64,000 nt of DNA from Streptomyces sp. CoH27 (GCF_020181035.1 NZ_JAIQYY010000010.1:168272-232271); one strand, 5' to 3'; positions 1-9,040 are shown, counted from the first letter of the stretch. Translations and numbers: made by a program. The notes: generated from the letters alone by a model not told the origin.

Positions 1-451
1 AATGCGAGAAGGCCAGGATGCCGCCCGGCGCCATACGCGGGCGGATCAGTGGGAGCAGGGTGTCCGGATCGACGAACCACACGGCACCAAAGATCGAGAG
101 CACGACATCGTATGTCTCGTCCGTCTCGCTCAGGAACGCCGTCGCCTCCGCCGTACGGAACTCAAGGCCCGGCAGATTGCCCCAGCGCTCCCGCGCGGCC
201 CTCTCGCGGGCGGGGGCGATGTCTACCCCTTGGCCTGTCGCACCAAGCGTCACGAGGTGCGCGAGGTTGCTACCGCTCCCCGAGCCGAGTTCCAGCACCC
301 GACGTCCGGCCACGGGACCCAGAACGCTCTCGTCCGGCCCGTGATCGGCGTACTGGGTCCAGTTCAGCCAGGTCGTCTCACCCTTGGCGTTCGCGGTCCT
401 GCGTGGCTTGCTCCCGACCGCGTACCTGTCCCAGGACTCAGCCAATGACAT
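1..451 (-). CDS. Class I SAM-dependent methyltransferase, 3' end cut by window edge
   Basis: The reading frame opens at an ATG at 451 and runs off the left edge without a stop, so at least 150 residues of N-terminal sequence are present. An AAAGG ribosome binding site lies about 8 bases upstream. The SAM-binding motif I is clear (VLELGSGSGSNLAHL), followed by an acidic strand end (GVDIAP) and a motif IV/post-I region (YDVVLSIFGAVWFVDPD). This fold moves a methyl group from SAM; the substrate cannot be told. The gene lies 75 bp downstream of the Cys/His-tailed protein gene on the same strand, so the two are probably co-transcribed, and the XRE regulator at 1251 is divergent from both. Function of the trio is unknown. 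Confidence 0.8.
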   Translation of the reverse strand, partial: MSLAESWDRYAVGSKPRRTANAKGETTWLNWTQYADHGPDESVLGPVAGRRVLELGSGSGSNLAHLVTLGATGQGVDIAPARERAARERWGNLPGLEFRTAEATAFLSETDETYDVVLSIFGAVWFVDPDTLLPLIRPRMAPGGILAFSH

Positions 452-525
452 GCGGTGATCCTTTCCGGCATGGGGCCCATCCCCCAACGTACGGGGACAG
501 GCCCCAACTCACCTGCTGCTCACTA

Positions 526-1026
526 CTACTTGGGCGAGTCGTGGCACCCGGCGTGGCACTGGTTGCAGTCGGCCGCGTCCTCCATGCCCCACAGATCGGG
601 GTCGATCTCGAACCCGGCCGCCTTGATGGCCTTGATCGTCTGTTCCAGAACGAGCGGGCCTCCGGTCCTGGGGTCGTGGCCGTCTCGCGTCGCCTTGTCG
701 TCGCTGACGCACTGGACACCAGCCATCAGCCCGGGAAGCTCCGGAACGTGGTGGATGTACCGGCCGAAGTGCCGGCTGGTGAAGTGGTGGTACGGGATCG
801 AGTCGAGCATGAACGAGTGCCATGCTTCGTCCACCTGCTCGGACGGGCCCATGAGAAGGTCCGGGTTCTCGCCGCACGTGACCAGGTAGGCGATGGCCTG
901 TCCGAACTTCGCCTCTGCCAGTTCGCGTGTGTTCTCCGGGTTGCGGAGGAGGAGGGCTACCTCCCGCTCCCACACGTCCGGGGTGACGTACGCCTTCGGG
1001 TCGCGGATCACTACTGCCTTGCTCAT
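526..1026 (-). CDS. Conserved hypothetical protein with Cys/His-rich C-terminal tail
   Basis: A 166-residue protein. I chose the ATG at 1026 because GGAGG lies 9 bases upstream; an upstream in-frame start would add seven residues. The centre (VDEAWHSFMLDSIPYHHF, residues 65-82) resembles the signature of the glycine-rich-domain-protein (DUF1399-like) family, in which a conserved D..WH motif recurs. The last 13 residues contain CNQCHAGCH (Cys154, Cys157, Cys161, His158, His162), an arrangement that could bind a metal or be a modification site. It is followed by the methyltransferase gene on the same strand and is divergent from the XRE regulator. I do not know a function; a redox, metal-binding or modified-peptide role are all open. 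Confidence 0.75.
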   Translation of the reverse strand: MSKAVVIRDPKAYVTPDVWEREVALLLRNPENTRELAEAKFGQAIAYLVTCGENPDLLMGPSEQVDEAWHSFMLDSIPYHHFTSRHFGRYIHHVPELPGLMAGVQCVSDDKATRDGHDPRTGGPLVLEQTIKAIKAAGFEIDPDLWGMEDAADCNQCHAGCHDSPK

Positions 1027-1250
1027 GCTGGCTTGCCTCCACGTCATTGGGGGTCCGTGGTGCTCCGGTCATGTCGCCCGCCCCTGCACTTGGAGCAACA
1101 GCGCTGATGCGGATGGACATGACGACCATGTTCCGGATCGATCACGACCATTGCGGCGACGTTCAAGGCGTCCCTCGGGCGTCATGCCGGTGCCACCCCG
1201 AGGGCGTCAAACCGGTGTCATTGGAGGCGGGACGTGGCTACCCTCGGATC

Positions 1251-2024
1251 ATGACGACTACGGCCGAGCGTGAGCGAGTCCCCAACGACGTGCTGACTTC
1301 CGTACGAAAGTCGATGAACCTCAGCCAAGACGAGTTCGCCCGGGGCTTACGTGGCGCAGGTGAGGAGCTGGGGGAACCGAACGACGCCTCCAAGCGACTC
1401 GTGCAACGCTGGGAGTCCGGGGAGACCAGGACATGCCGCCCGCTGTATGCGCGGGCACTGAAGCGGTTCACCGGCCGTGCCCCTGAGTCACTGGGGTTCG
1501 CGATCCCGATGGCACGCGTCCACTCGGACGGGGCAGGAGGCCACGACATGGAGGCTGGGGAGGTCGGCATGGCTGACGCTGCCACAAGCCCGGAGCCAGA
1601 GCCGCAGAGCGCGTACGCGGGCATCTGGCTGTCCCGGTACGAGTTCTACTCATCCAGCCGTGACGAGACGTTCGACTGCAAGCACCACGTCGTGATCGTC
1701 CAGCACGGCAACCGGCTGACAGCCCAGAGCCTGCCCGGAGCGTCGACCAACCCGGACAGCCCATTGTCTCTGGATCTCACCGCTGACCGGAACGTCGTCA
1801 CCGGTACATGGACTGAGCAGACGGCGGCCGACGGGTACTACCGGGGCTCCCGGTACCACGGTGCGATTCAGCTACTCGTCGAGCCGACAGGCCGACGCAT
1901 GGCGGGCAAGTGGGTCGGGTTCGGCAAGGACTTCGACGTGAACACGGGCCCGTGGGAGCTGCGCCTGCTCGACCGATCGACAGGCCGCGCGAGCATCGAG
2001 CGGTACTCGACCACACCGCAGTGA
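1251..2024 (+). CDS. XRE-type transcriptional regulator with C-terminal sensor-like domain
   Basis: A 257-residue protein. Residues about 10-60 form a Cro/CI-type helix-turn-helix (VRKSMNLSQDEFARGL ... RLVQRWESGE). A linker rich in Pro and Glu follows, then a C-terminal beta-rich domain (about 121-245, beginning AYAGIWLSRYEF) of the kind found fused to HTH domains in actinomycetes, perhaps sensing a ligand. The start is the ATG at 1251: a TACCCT box ends six bases before it, as expected for a leaderless transcript, and no ribosome binding site is close. The gene is divergent from the Cys/His-tail protein and methyltransferase genes, which it probably controls. A strong hairpin terminates it. 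Confidence 0.75.
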   Translation: MTTTAERERVPNDVLTSVRKSMNLSQDEFARGLRGAGEELGEPNDASKRLVQRWESGETRTCRPLYARALKRFTGRAPESLGFAIPMARVHSDGAGGHDMEAGEVGMADAATSPEPEPQSAYAGIWLSRYEFYSSSRDETFDCKHHVVIVQHGNRLTAQSLPGASTNPDSPLSLDLTADRNVVTGTWTEQTAADGYYRGSRYHGAIQLLVEPTGRRMAGKWVGFGKDFDVNTGPWELRLLDRSTGRASIERYSTTPQ

Positions 2025-2028
2025 GGAC

Positions 2029-2067
2029 CGGGGCGCTCCCCTGCAAGGAAACAGTAGGAGCGCCCCG
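2029..2067. terminator. Bidirectional intrinsic-type terminator
   Basis: An 11-bp perfect stem (CGGGGCGCTCC pairing with GGAGCGCCCCG) with a 17-base loop lies between the convergent stops of the XRE regulator (2024) and the large ATPase (2087). There is no T-run, as is common in Streptomyces. Confidence 0.75.
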
Positions 2068-2086
2068 TGCGGGCGCCTGGCCGCCG

Positions 2087-5000
2087 TCAGTCGAACCAGC
2101 GGTCCCGGGCCAGTTCCTCCGTCCTGGACGGGTCCTCCAACAGGGCGGCCACCTCGAAGCGGCGGGGCCACTGGCCGGCCGCCCAGGCCAGGCCGGCCGC
2201 GACGCCCTCCAGGGTGGCCGCGTGCAGCACGCCGTCGTCGGTGAGGCGCCAGTCGATCTCCACGGCGTCCACGACCAGCTCCTCGTGCTCGACGTACGTC
2301 TGCGGCGTACGCGGTCCGAGCAGGACCCGCACCGACTCCGGTACGTCGTGCTCGGTGCCCTTCGAGTGGACCTCGCCGGTGACGGACTCGCTCAGCCGCC
2401 GCACCTGGAACAGTTCCGCCAGCTCGGCGGCCCGGGCCGGCCGGACCGGCAGCAGCGGGACGCCGGAGGTGAAGGGCAGCAGGTCGGGCGAGTCGACCAC
2501 GACGGCGTCGGCGGCGTCCACGACCGTCACCCGGCCGTCGACCACGGCTCGCAGCTCGTCCGGCAGGGTCACCTGCTCGGGGTCCAGGTCGGCCAACGCG
2601 CTGTACAGGCCGTGCAGTTGGGCTGACGTCACCGGCCGGTCGGGGTCGGCCAGGCGGTCCAGCAGCTCGGCGGCGCCGCCGGGCTCGTCCAGCAGGGCCG
2701 CGACCGAGGTGCGCACCCCGAGGGCGCGCAGCACCTGCTCGTCCTCGAACCCGGTGGCGTCGGCTTCGTCGTACAGGCCGTGCAGCAGCGGGTCGCCGCC
2801 GGCTGCCAGGAGGCCGGCCGGGCGGCGGCCGTCGATGACCGGGTGGCCGCGCAGCCACCACGCGGTGTACGGCCGTACGACCTCGTGGGTGCCGTCGGGC
2901 AGCAGGACGCGGACCGGCTGGGTGAGGGCGTCGCGCAGCGGCCGCTGGGCGAGCAGGGCGAGTGCCTCGGGCCAGTGGTCGTCGTCCACGAGGTCCAGGT
3001 CGCGTACGGCGATCAGCTCGGTGGCGACCGGCGGTACGGGGCTGTCCGGGAAGCGGTCGAGGATGTCCTCGCACCACACGTCGACGGCGTCCAGCAGCCC
3101 GGCGTCGTCGGGCTCGGCGAAGTCGCCCTCCCGGGGCTCCAGTTCGTCGGGGTCGAGGACCACGTCGGTGGCGCGGACCAGCGCGAAGCCGGCGAGCACC
3201 CCGCAGGCGGTGAGGGGCTGTTCGCCCCACTTGTCGGCCAGGTCCTGGTCCACGGCGGCCAGTTCGCCGTCGCGGATGACACGGGCGAAGGGGCTGCCCG
3301 GAAGCACCAGCTCACCGGCGGGCGCGAGTTCGCCGTCCTCGTCGGGCAGTGCGAGGGCGCCCAGCCAGGGCTCGTCACCGGGCTCCAGCCCCGCGTCACG
3401 CACCAGCGCCAGGACGGTGTCGGCGAGTTCCTCGGCGTCGGGCGCGTCCTCCTCCCAGCCGATGCCCTCGTCCTCCAGCGAGGCGGCGACGGCGGCCCGC
3501 ACCTGCGGGGTGGTGAGCACCGCGCGCGGGGTGGCGGGCAGGGCGCCCAGCTTCTCCAGCAGCGGATGCGCGGCGTCCTCGTGGGCGACCTTCAGCCCGA
3601 GCCGGCCGAGGACGTCCGGGTGGATCAGGGCCGCGTCCGGGGTGGGGAGGAGGACCTGGCGGGGGCCGATGGTGGTCCGGCCGTCGGCCAGCGGCACGGG
3701 AAGGCCGGACAGCCGGTCCGGGTCGACCCCGGCGAGGCTGTCGTAGAGCCGCCACCACCAGTCGGGGTCCTTCTCCAGGCCGGCGAGGCGGTCGACGGCG
3801 TCGGCGAGCGAGAGCCGGGCGACGCCGAGGCCGCGCAGCTCGGCCCGGCGTTCGAGGCCGGCGGGCAGCAGGGTGGGCAGCACCTCGGCGAGCACCCGGA
3901 CGGTCTGGGCCCCGGCGCCCTCCACGATCTCCGCGTCCCGGGGCCGCAGCGCCTCGGGCAGCTCGTCGTCCTCCCCGGGCTGGACGGCGGGCGGCAGGAA
4001 GGCGAGCCGGGGCAGCCGCTCCAGCACCGCCTGCCGCAGCGCGCCGTCCAGCTCGCCCTTGCCCAGCGGGCCGGGCACGAGGTCGATGATCCCGTCCGTC
4101 ACCGGCCGCCAGCCGGCGAGGAGTTCGGTGTACGTGTCGGCCGCGCGCTGCACCAGGAAGTCGGTGAGGGGGCCGGGGGCGGTGTGCCGGCGGGTGGTGT
4201 CGAGGGGGAAGGAGGCGATCAGCAGGGCCGGGACGCCGAGGGGCTCGTCGCTGGGGGTGGGCGCGTGCACGACGGGCGCGGTGCGCGGCCGTGCGGGCCG
4301 CCCGTCCTCGCCCTCGGGTACGGCCCAGGTCACGGACCAGTGCGGACGCAGCCGCTCCTCGACGGGCCGGTCGGCGAGCAGCTCGGCGGCGAGCGGCCCG
4401 TGCGCCGCGGCCGTACGCCAGCGCGTGGTCCCTGTGCGGGAGTCCTCGACGACTACGACGGTGCCGCCGTCGTCGGCAGGACCGGTACGGCGGCGCAGGA
4501 CGCGCGGGGCGTCCCCGCCGGCCTCGATGACGACCTCCGCCAGCCCGGGGAGGGCGAGGAGCAGGGCGTCGTCCACGGCGTCCAGGAGCCGCTCGGCGAG
4601 ATCGGCGGCGGCCGCGTCCCGCAGGGGCAGGATGACGGCGGTGTCGTACGGCTCCGGGGCGGTGCCCTCGGCGGCGAACGGCAGCCGGAGGAGGGGAACG
4701 TGCCCGTCCCTTCTGCGCACCTCGTCCCCGAGTCCGGGGCTGTGCCGGGCGATGTCGGCGGCCAGCTCCCGGACCTCGGCGAGGGACCAGCGGACACCGC
4801 CGTGCCGCCCCACGATCGCGGGCTCGTCCGTCACCGCGAGTACGGCGGCGAACCCGACGCCGAACCGGCCCACGGCCCCCTGGGTGCCCTCGGTGTCCCG
4901 CTTGGCGGAGGCGCGCAGCGTGGACAGCGACTCGACGCCGGCGGCGTCCAGGGGGGCGCCGGTGTTGGCGGCGACGAGGACGCCGTCGCGGAGGGTGAGC

Positions 5001-5230
5001 CGCAGCCGGCCCGGGGTGTGGGCCCGCGCGGCGGCGTCGGCGGCGTTCTGGGCCAGCTCGATGACGAGCCGGTCCCGGTAACCGCCCAGGACCAGGTCCT
5101 CCTCGGCGTTGGCGTCCTCCCGGAAGCGGGCGGGGCTGGTGGCCCAGGCGTCGAGCACACCGCGCCGCAGCCGGGCCGTCCCGAACGGATCGGCACCCTC
5201 GGCCGCCGGCCGCACGTACTTGCTGCTCAC
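2087..5230 (-). CDS. Sacsin/Hsp90-like ATPase-domain protein
   Basis: A very large protein (1047 residues) with a GHKL (Bergerat) ATP-binding domain at its N-terminus: the N-box ELAQNAADAA (about 58-67) and the G-box GRFGVGF (about 121-127) are clear. Proteins of this length and design are conserved in Streptomyces and are usually labelled sacsin N-terminal ATP-binding-like or Hsp90-like; the remaining 800 residues have no domain I recognise. Two GTG codons could start it, at 5236 and 5230. I prefer 5230 because GAGGAG lies 7 bases upstream of it but only one base from the first. Role is unproven; a chaperone-like function is an inference from the ATPase fold. Confidence 0.8.
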   Translation of the reverse strand: MSSKYVRPAAEGADPFGTARLRRGVLDAWATSPARFREDANAEEDLVLGGYRDRLVIELAQNAADAAARAHTPGRLRLTLRDGVLVAANTGAPLDAAGVESLSTLRASAKRDTEGTQGAVGRFGVGFAAVLAVTDEPAIVGRHGGVRWSLAEVRELAADIARHSPGLGDEVRRRDGHVPLLRLPFAAEGTAPEPYDTAVILPLRDAAAADLAERLLDAVDDALLLALPGLAEVVIEAGGDAPRVLRRRTGPADDGGTVVVVEDSRTGTTRWRTAAAHGPLAAELLADRPVEERLRPHWSVTWAVPEGEDGRPARPRTAPVVHAPTPSDEPLGVPALLIASFPLDTTRRHTAPGPLTDFLVQRAADTYTELLAGWRPVTDGIIDLVPGPLGKGELDGALRQAVLERLPRLAFLPPAVQPGEDDELPEALRPRDAEIVEGAGAQTVRVLAEVLPTLLPAGLERRAELRGLGVARLSLADAVDRLAGLEKDPDWWWRLYDSLAGVDPDRLSGLPVPLADGRTTIGPRQVLLPTPDAALIHPDVLGRLGLKVAHEDAAHPLLEKLGALPATPRAVLTTPQVRAAVAASLEDEGIGWEEDAPDAEELADTVLALVRDAGLEPGDEPWLGALALPDEDGELAPAGELVLPGSPFARVIRDGELAAVDQDLADKWGEQPLTACGVLAGFALVRATDVVLDPDELEPREGDFAEPDDAGLLDAVDVWCEDILDRFPDSPVPPVATELIAVRDLDLVDDDHWPEALALLAQRPLRDALTQPVRVLLPDGTHEVVRPYTAWWLRGHPVIDGRRPAGLLAAGGDPLLHGLYDEADATGFEDEQVLRALGVRTSVAALLDEPGGAAELLDRLADPDRPVTSAQLHGLYSALADLDPEQVTLPDELRAVVDGRVTVVDAADAVVVDSPDLLPFTSGVPLLPVRPARAAELAELFQVRRLSESVTGEVHSKGTEHDVPESVRVLLGPRTPQTYVEHEELVVDAVEIDWRLTDDGVLHAATLEGVAAGLAWAAGQWPRRFEVAALLEDPSRTEELARDRWFD

Positions 5231-5281
5231 GTTCACACTCCTCGTCGACGTCGGGACGAAGGTACAGCGGGCCGGGGCGAA

Positions 5282-5321
5282 CCCTGACCTTCGCCCGCCC
5301 GCCGGGCTCGGCCGGTCAGGG
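5282..5321. terminator. Hairpin at the 3' end of the GNAT gene
   Basis: CCCTGACC and GGTCAGGG pair across a GC-rich 24-base interval and overlap the stop codon of the acetyltransferase gene. It could end that transcript ahead of the ATPase gene on the same strand. Stem is only 8 bp. Confidence 0.4.
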
Positions 5322-5801
5322 AAAGGCTCGGTGGTAGCGCTGGCGGGACCCGCCCTCCGGGCCAGGGGGTGCTGGGGCGGAGGGGGTGAAGCCCAGGTGT
5401 TCGTAAAAGGCTCGGGCGCCGCTCTGTGCCGCGCCGGGGTGGTCCTTGCCGAACGTGACGACCTCCAGGGAGGCCGGGGCGTGGACCCATCTGCGGGCGG
5501 CGTCGGTCAGCAGGGCGCGGCCGACCCCCGTGCGCCGGGACTGTTCCGAGACCACCAGCCAGTGCACCTTGTGGACGGGTGCCGTACCGCCGAAGAGCAG
5601 GGCGCCGAGCAGGTCCGTACCGGAGTCCTCGCCGCAGCCCTCCCCGGTCTGTGCGACCAGTGCCGTGGAGCGGCGGATGTGTTTCTCCACGGCACCGGTG
5701 AAGCCGGGGTCGTCCACCATCGGGCCGAACCAGTGCTCCACCTGTGCCGCCAGCCGGAGAAAGCCGGGCAGGTCCCGCCGCCCGGCGAGTCTGATGATCA
5801 C
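5316..5801 (-). CDS. GNAT family N-acetyltransferase
   Basis: A 161-residue single-domain protein with the GNAT fold: the acetyl-CoA pyrophosphate loop is seen at SEQSRRTGVGRALL (Q/R-x-x-G-x-G/A), and the C-terminal ARAFYEHLGF segment is the usual GNAT motif B. Such enzymes transfer an acetyl group from acetyl-CoA to an amine on a small molecule or protein; the acceptor is unknown. The GTG start at 5801 has only a weak GAG-type ribosome binding site. It is on the same strand as the DUF3027 gene upstream (34 bp away) and may share its transcript. Confidence 0.85.
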   Translation of the reverse strand: MIIRLAGRRDLPGFLRLAAQVEHWFGPMVDDPGFTGAVEKHIRRSTALVAQTGEGCGEDSGTDLLGALLFGGTAPVHKVHWLVVSEQSRRTGVGRALLTDAARRWVHAPASLEVVTFGKDHPGAAQSGARAFYEHLGFTPSAPAPPGPEGGSRQRYHRAFP

Positions 5802-5834
5802 CTGCTCAGTCTCGCAGCCGGCCCCGGCCCCGGC

Positions 5835-6761
5835 TCAGGAGTGGCCCAGCTCCGCCGTCTCCTCGTCGGCCGGCTCCGGCACCGAGCCGGAGTCGCGGGC
5901 GGGACGCAGCGGGAAGGCGTCGACCTTCGTCTCGTCGATGACCGGCGGCGCCGGCTGCGGGGGCTTCGGCATGACCGCGGCCTCCGAGTGCGCCCCGCAG
6001 CCGTAGGCGAGGGAGACCACACGGCCGTCGGCCGGGGAGAACTCGTTGGCGCACACGCCGAAGGCCTGGCCCAGCGAGCCGCCGATCGGGTTGAGGAAAC
6101 CGCAGGTCACGCACGTGGCAGGGGCCGCCTGAGCCATCGCCGTCTTCGGGCCGTACGCCTCCTCCCAGCGGTCGGCCGCGCTGTGCAGGCCGTAGCGGGA
6201 CAGGACGCGGGCGCGGCGCATGCCCAGTTCCTCGGCGACCGCGGCGATCGAGCCGCGGGAGGGGACGGTGGGCTGGACGGCCGGGGTGCCGGGGGTGACC
6301 TCGGCGTCCTCCGCGTCCGCCAGTTCTTCCATCTCGTGGGAGACCACCGAGTGCGGCGGCGGTTCCTCCTCGGCCGTGTAGCCCGGCTCCAGGCGCAGGT
6401 CCTCCTGGTCGGTGGGCAGGAGGTCGCCGGGGCCGAGGTCGCCGGGGCGCAGGCGCTCGCTCCACGGGACCCACTCGGGGGCGAGGAGGGCGTCGGGTCC
6501 GGGGAGGAGGACCACCTCGTCGAGCGTCACGATCTTGGCGCGGGAGGCGCGGACCACCGTCGCCGCCCAGCGCCAGCCCCGGTAGCCCAGTTCCTTGCAC
6601 TCGAAGAGGTGCGTGACAACGCGGTCGCCCTCCGACACCAGGCCGACGTGCTCACCCACCACGCCGGGCGCGGCTGCCTCCTCGGCGGCGGCGCGGGCGA
6701 GATCGACCGCCTCGGCGCACAGACGGTCGGGGGTGCGGCTTCGCGTTGTCGCTGCGCTCAC
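5835..6761 (-). CDS. DUF3027 family protein
   Basis: A 308-residue protein I recognise as the actinobacterial DUF3027 family. It has an N-terminal globular region (VTHLFECKELGYRGWRWA is typical), an acidic proline-rich middle, and a conserved C-terminal part with a four-cysteine pattern (CVTCGFLNPIGG ... GVCANEF ... YGCGAHSE) that suggests a zinc site. The GTG at 6761 is chosen because GGAGAG lies 11 bases upstream and the family begins near SAATTRS; longer in-frame starts reach into the divergent promoter region. Function is unknown. It is divergent from the MFS gene. Confidence 0.8.
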   Translation of the reverse strand: MSAATTRSRTPDRLCAEAVDLARAAAEEAAAPGVVGEHVGLVSEGDRVVTHLFECKELGYRGWRWAATVVRASRAKIVTLDEVVLLPGPDALLAPEWVPWSERLRPGDLGPGDLLPTDQEDLRLEPGYTAEEEPPPHSVVSHEMEELADAEDAEVTPGTPAVQPTVPSRGSIAAVAEELGMRRARVLSRYGLHSAADRWEEAYGPKTAMAQAAPATCVTCGFLNPIGGSLGQAFGVCANEFSPADGRVVSLAYGCGAHSEAAVMPKPPQPAPPVIDETKVDAFPLRPARDSGSVPEPADEETAELGHS

Positions 6762-7036
6762 AGGTATCGCTTCTCTCCTACGCCGTCTCACGAGTGCGGC
6801 TGCCTCCGGCGGGTTGGCCGACGGAGCGGACCGGGGGACCGCATCGACGTCTGCATCCGCGCGCTGGGCGCACCTCTGCCATCCATTCTGCGTTATGGCT
6901 GAGATACGCACGCTACACCGAACAGGATTCGTGGGTTTTTCCCACCCGCCCACACACCCGCCCGTGCATCCCGCACCGCCGCCCCGCGCACCCGACTCGC
7001 CCGGCCTCGCACTATCCACCCTCTTCTCGGGGCACT

Positions 7037-8440
7037 ATGAACGTCGTGACAGCCGCGGACAAGGCGAGTGGTCGGGGCGGCGGTGCGGGACGCGTGGGCG
7101 GTGCCGTCCGCTCCGTCGGGCGCGCCCTGCACTTTCCGGTCACCGGGGCGGCCCGCGGGATCCGGAAGGCGACGCACGCCCATGGCGCGGGCGAGTCGGG
7201 GCTGGGCAAGCTGATCGAGCTGCACGCGGTGAACGGCGCCGGCGACGTCATGATCACCGTGGCGCTCGCCTCCACCGTGTTCTTCTCCGTGCCGACCGCC
7301 GAGGCCCGGGGCCGCGTCGCGCTGTATCTCGCCATCACCATGGCGCCCTTCACCGTCCTCGCCCCCGTCATCGGCCCCCTGCTCGACCGGCTGCCGCACG
7401 GCCGGCGCGCCGCGATGGCCGCGGCCATGCTGGCCCGCGCCCTGCTCGCGCTGATCATCTCGGGCGCCGTGGCGAGCGGCAGCCTGGAGCTGTACCCCGC
7501 CGCGCTGGGCGTGCTGGTCGCGTCGAAGGCGTACGGCGTGGTCCGCAGCGCCGTCGTGCCGCGGCTGCTGCCGCCCCGCTTCTCGCTCGTGAAGGCCAAC
7601 TCCCGGGTCACCCTCGCCGGCCTGCTGGCCACCGGCGCCGCCGCGCCGCTCGCGGCGGGGCTGCACACCATCGGGGATCCCTGGCCGCTCTACGGCGCCT
7701 TTGTGATCTTCGTCGCGGGAACGTTCCTGTCGTTCACCCTGCCGCCCAAGGTCGACTCGGCCAAGGGCGAGGACCGGGCGCTGCTCGCCGCCGACGAGCA
7801 GCATCTGCACGGGCCGCTCAAGCGGGAGCAGATCAAGCGGCCGGGGCTGCGGACCGTCGGCCCCGCCGTCACGCACGCGCTCGGCGCCAACGCCGCCCTG
7901 CGCTGCCTCTCCGGCTTCCTGATCTTCTTCCTGGCCTTCCTGCTCCGCGAGCACCCGCTGACCGGCGAGAGCGCGGCGGTCTCGCTGGGGGTCGTCGGCG
8001 TGGCCGCCGGCGCGGGCAACGCCCTCGGTACGGCCGTGGGGGCCTGGCTGAGATCGCGCGCCCCGGAGATCATCATCGTGACCGTCGTCGCCGTGGTCCT
8101 CGGTACGGCGGTCGTGGCGGCCGTCTTCTTCGGCGCGTTCCTGGTGGCCTGCCTCGCCGCGGTCGCCGGGTTCGCCCAGGCGCTGGCCAAGCTGGCCCTG
8201 GACGCGCTGATCCAGCGGGACGTGCCCGAGCAGGTGCGCACCTCGGCGTTCGCCCGCTCCGAGACCCTGCTGCAGATGGCCTGGGTGTTCGGCGGCGCGG
8301 TCGGCATCGTGCTGCCGCTCGACGGCACCGTCGGGCTCCTCGTCGGCGCCGCGTTCGTCGCCGCCGGCTGGCTGACCACCGTGAAGGGACTGCTCGCCTC
8401 GGCCCGGCACGGCGGCCGCCCCCACGCCCGCGTCGCCTGA
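7037..8440 (+). CDS. MFS-type membrane transporter
   Basis: A 467-residue integral membrane protein with about ten to twelve hydrophobic segments (for example VMITVALASTVFFSV, AAMLARALLALIISGAV, IIIVTVVAVVLGTAVVAAVF). The arrangement and the loop DRLPHGRRAAM after the second pair of helices resemble the motif-A loop of the major facilitator superfamily. A Gly/Arg-rich cytosolic N-terminal tail of about 60 residues precedes the first helix. The ATG at 7037 is the first start that avoids the divergent promoter region. Substrate unknown; neighbours do not suggest one. It is followed by two direct repeats and the DUF2771 lipoprotein gene. Confidence 0.8.
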   Translation: MNVVTAADKASGRGGGAGRVGGAVRSVGRALHFPVTGAARGIRKATHAHGAGESGLGKLIELHAVNGAGDVMITVALASTVFFSVPTAEARGRVALYLAITMAPFTVLAPVIGPLLDRLPHGRRAAMAAAMLARALLALIISGAVASGSLELYPAALGVLVASKAYGVVRSAVVPRLLPPRFSLVKANSRVTLAGLLATGAAAPLAAGLHTIGDPWPLYGAFVIFVAGTFLSFTLPPKVDSAKGEDRALLAADEQHLHGPLKREQIKRPGLRTVGPAVTHALGANAALRCLSGFLIFFLAFLLREHPLTGESAAVSLGVVGVAAGAGNALGTAVGAWLRSRAPEIIIVTVVAVVLGTAVVAAVFFGAFLVACLAAVAGFAQALAKLALDALIQRDVPEQVRTSAFARSETLLQMAWVFGGAVGIVLPLDGTVGLLVGAAFVAAGWLTTVKGLLASARHGGRPHARVA

Positions 8441-8450
8441 CCTGCCGGGG

Positions 8451-8511
8451 CGTAACGAACCGGACACGGTTTCCCGAACACAGGCACGGCTGGCGTAACG
8501 AACCGGGCACG
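8451..8511. repeat. Pair of 18-bp direct repeats, possible regulator sites
   Basis: CGTAACGAACCGG(A/G)CACG occurs at 8451-8468 and again at 8494-8511, a 43-bp period (close to four helical turns). Both lie upstream of a TAGCCT box (8549-8554) that stands six bases before the start of the lipoprotein gene. The placement fits tandem binding sites for a regulator on one face of the helix; the protein is unknown. Confidence 0.5.
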
Positions 8512-8560
8512 CCGCACCCCACGTGGGCGGACGGCTCCGGGCGCCCGATAGCCTTCGGCC

Positions 8561-9040
8561 ATGACCACGCTGCAATCCGCTGTGCGACGCCGCCGCGCCG
8601 TCGCCGCCGCCGGCGCCGTTTCCGCCGGACTGCTTCTGCTCTCCGCCTGTGAGAAGCCGACGCCCGTCGCGACGATCACCGTCGGCGAGAGCTCGGTCAA
8701 CTCCGAGGCCCTGTGCTACAACGACGGCAACACGCTGGACGCCAAGACGCTGGCGAAGTGCGCCAAGAAGGTGAACGACGTCAAGTCGATCACCGTGGAC
8801 ACGGACGCCACCGTCCGCTTCGGCGTCGACCCGAAGATCGCGGACGAGGGCTGGGTCCTGCTGGTGAACGGCCGTCAGTTCACCGACGTCAGCAAGAAGA
8901 CGTACCGCACCATCCCGGGCAGCGCGTTCTTCAACGCCCAGTACGGCACCGAGGGCGACACCAACACGGTCTCCATCCAGATGGGCGGCACCAGCCCGGG
9001 CAAGGGACTGTGGTCCTTCAAGCTGAAGAAGGCCTCCTGA
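8561..9040 (+). CDS. DUF2771 lipoprotein
   Basis: A 159-residue exported lipoprotein. The N-terminus is basic (RRRR), then hydrophobic, then has a lipobox LLSAC with the modified Cys at about residue 30. The rest matches the DUF2771 family of actinobacterial lipoproteins (ITVGESSVNSEALCYNDG and VNGRQFTDVSKKTYRTIPG are characteristic). It should be anchored on the outer face of the membrane; function is unknown. A TAGCCT box six bases before the ATG suggests a leaderless transcript. Its stop codon overlaps the proposed CTG start of mqnB, so the lipoprotein and menaquinone genes appear translationally coupled. Confidence 0.85.
   Translation: MTTLQSAVRRRRAVAAAGAVSAGLLLLSACEKPTPVATITVGESSVNSEALCYNDGNTLDAKTLAKCAKKVNDVKSITVDTDATVRFGVDPKIADEGWVLLVNGRQFTDVSKKTYRTIPGSAFFNAQYGTEGDTNTVSIQMGGTSPGKGLWSFKLKKAS

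Noticed and set aside
2780..5287. Long open frames opposite the sacsin-like ATPase gene
   Set aside because: Typical antisense shadow of a high-GC gene: Gly/Arg/Pro/Val-rich translation with no domain, while the minus frame has clear ATPase motifs.
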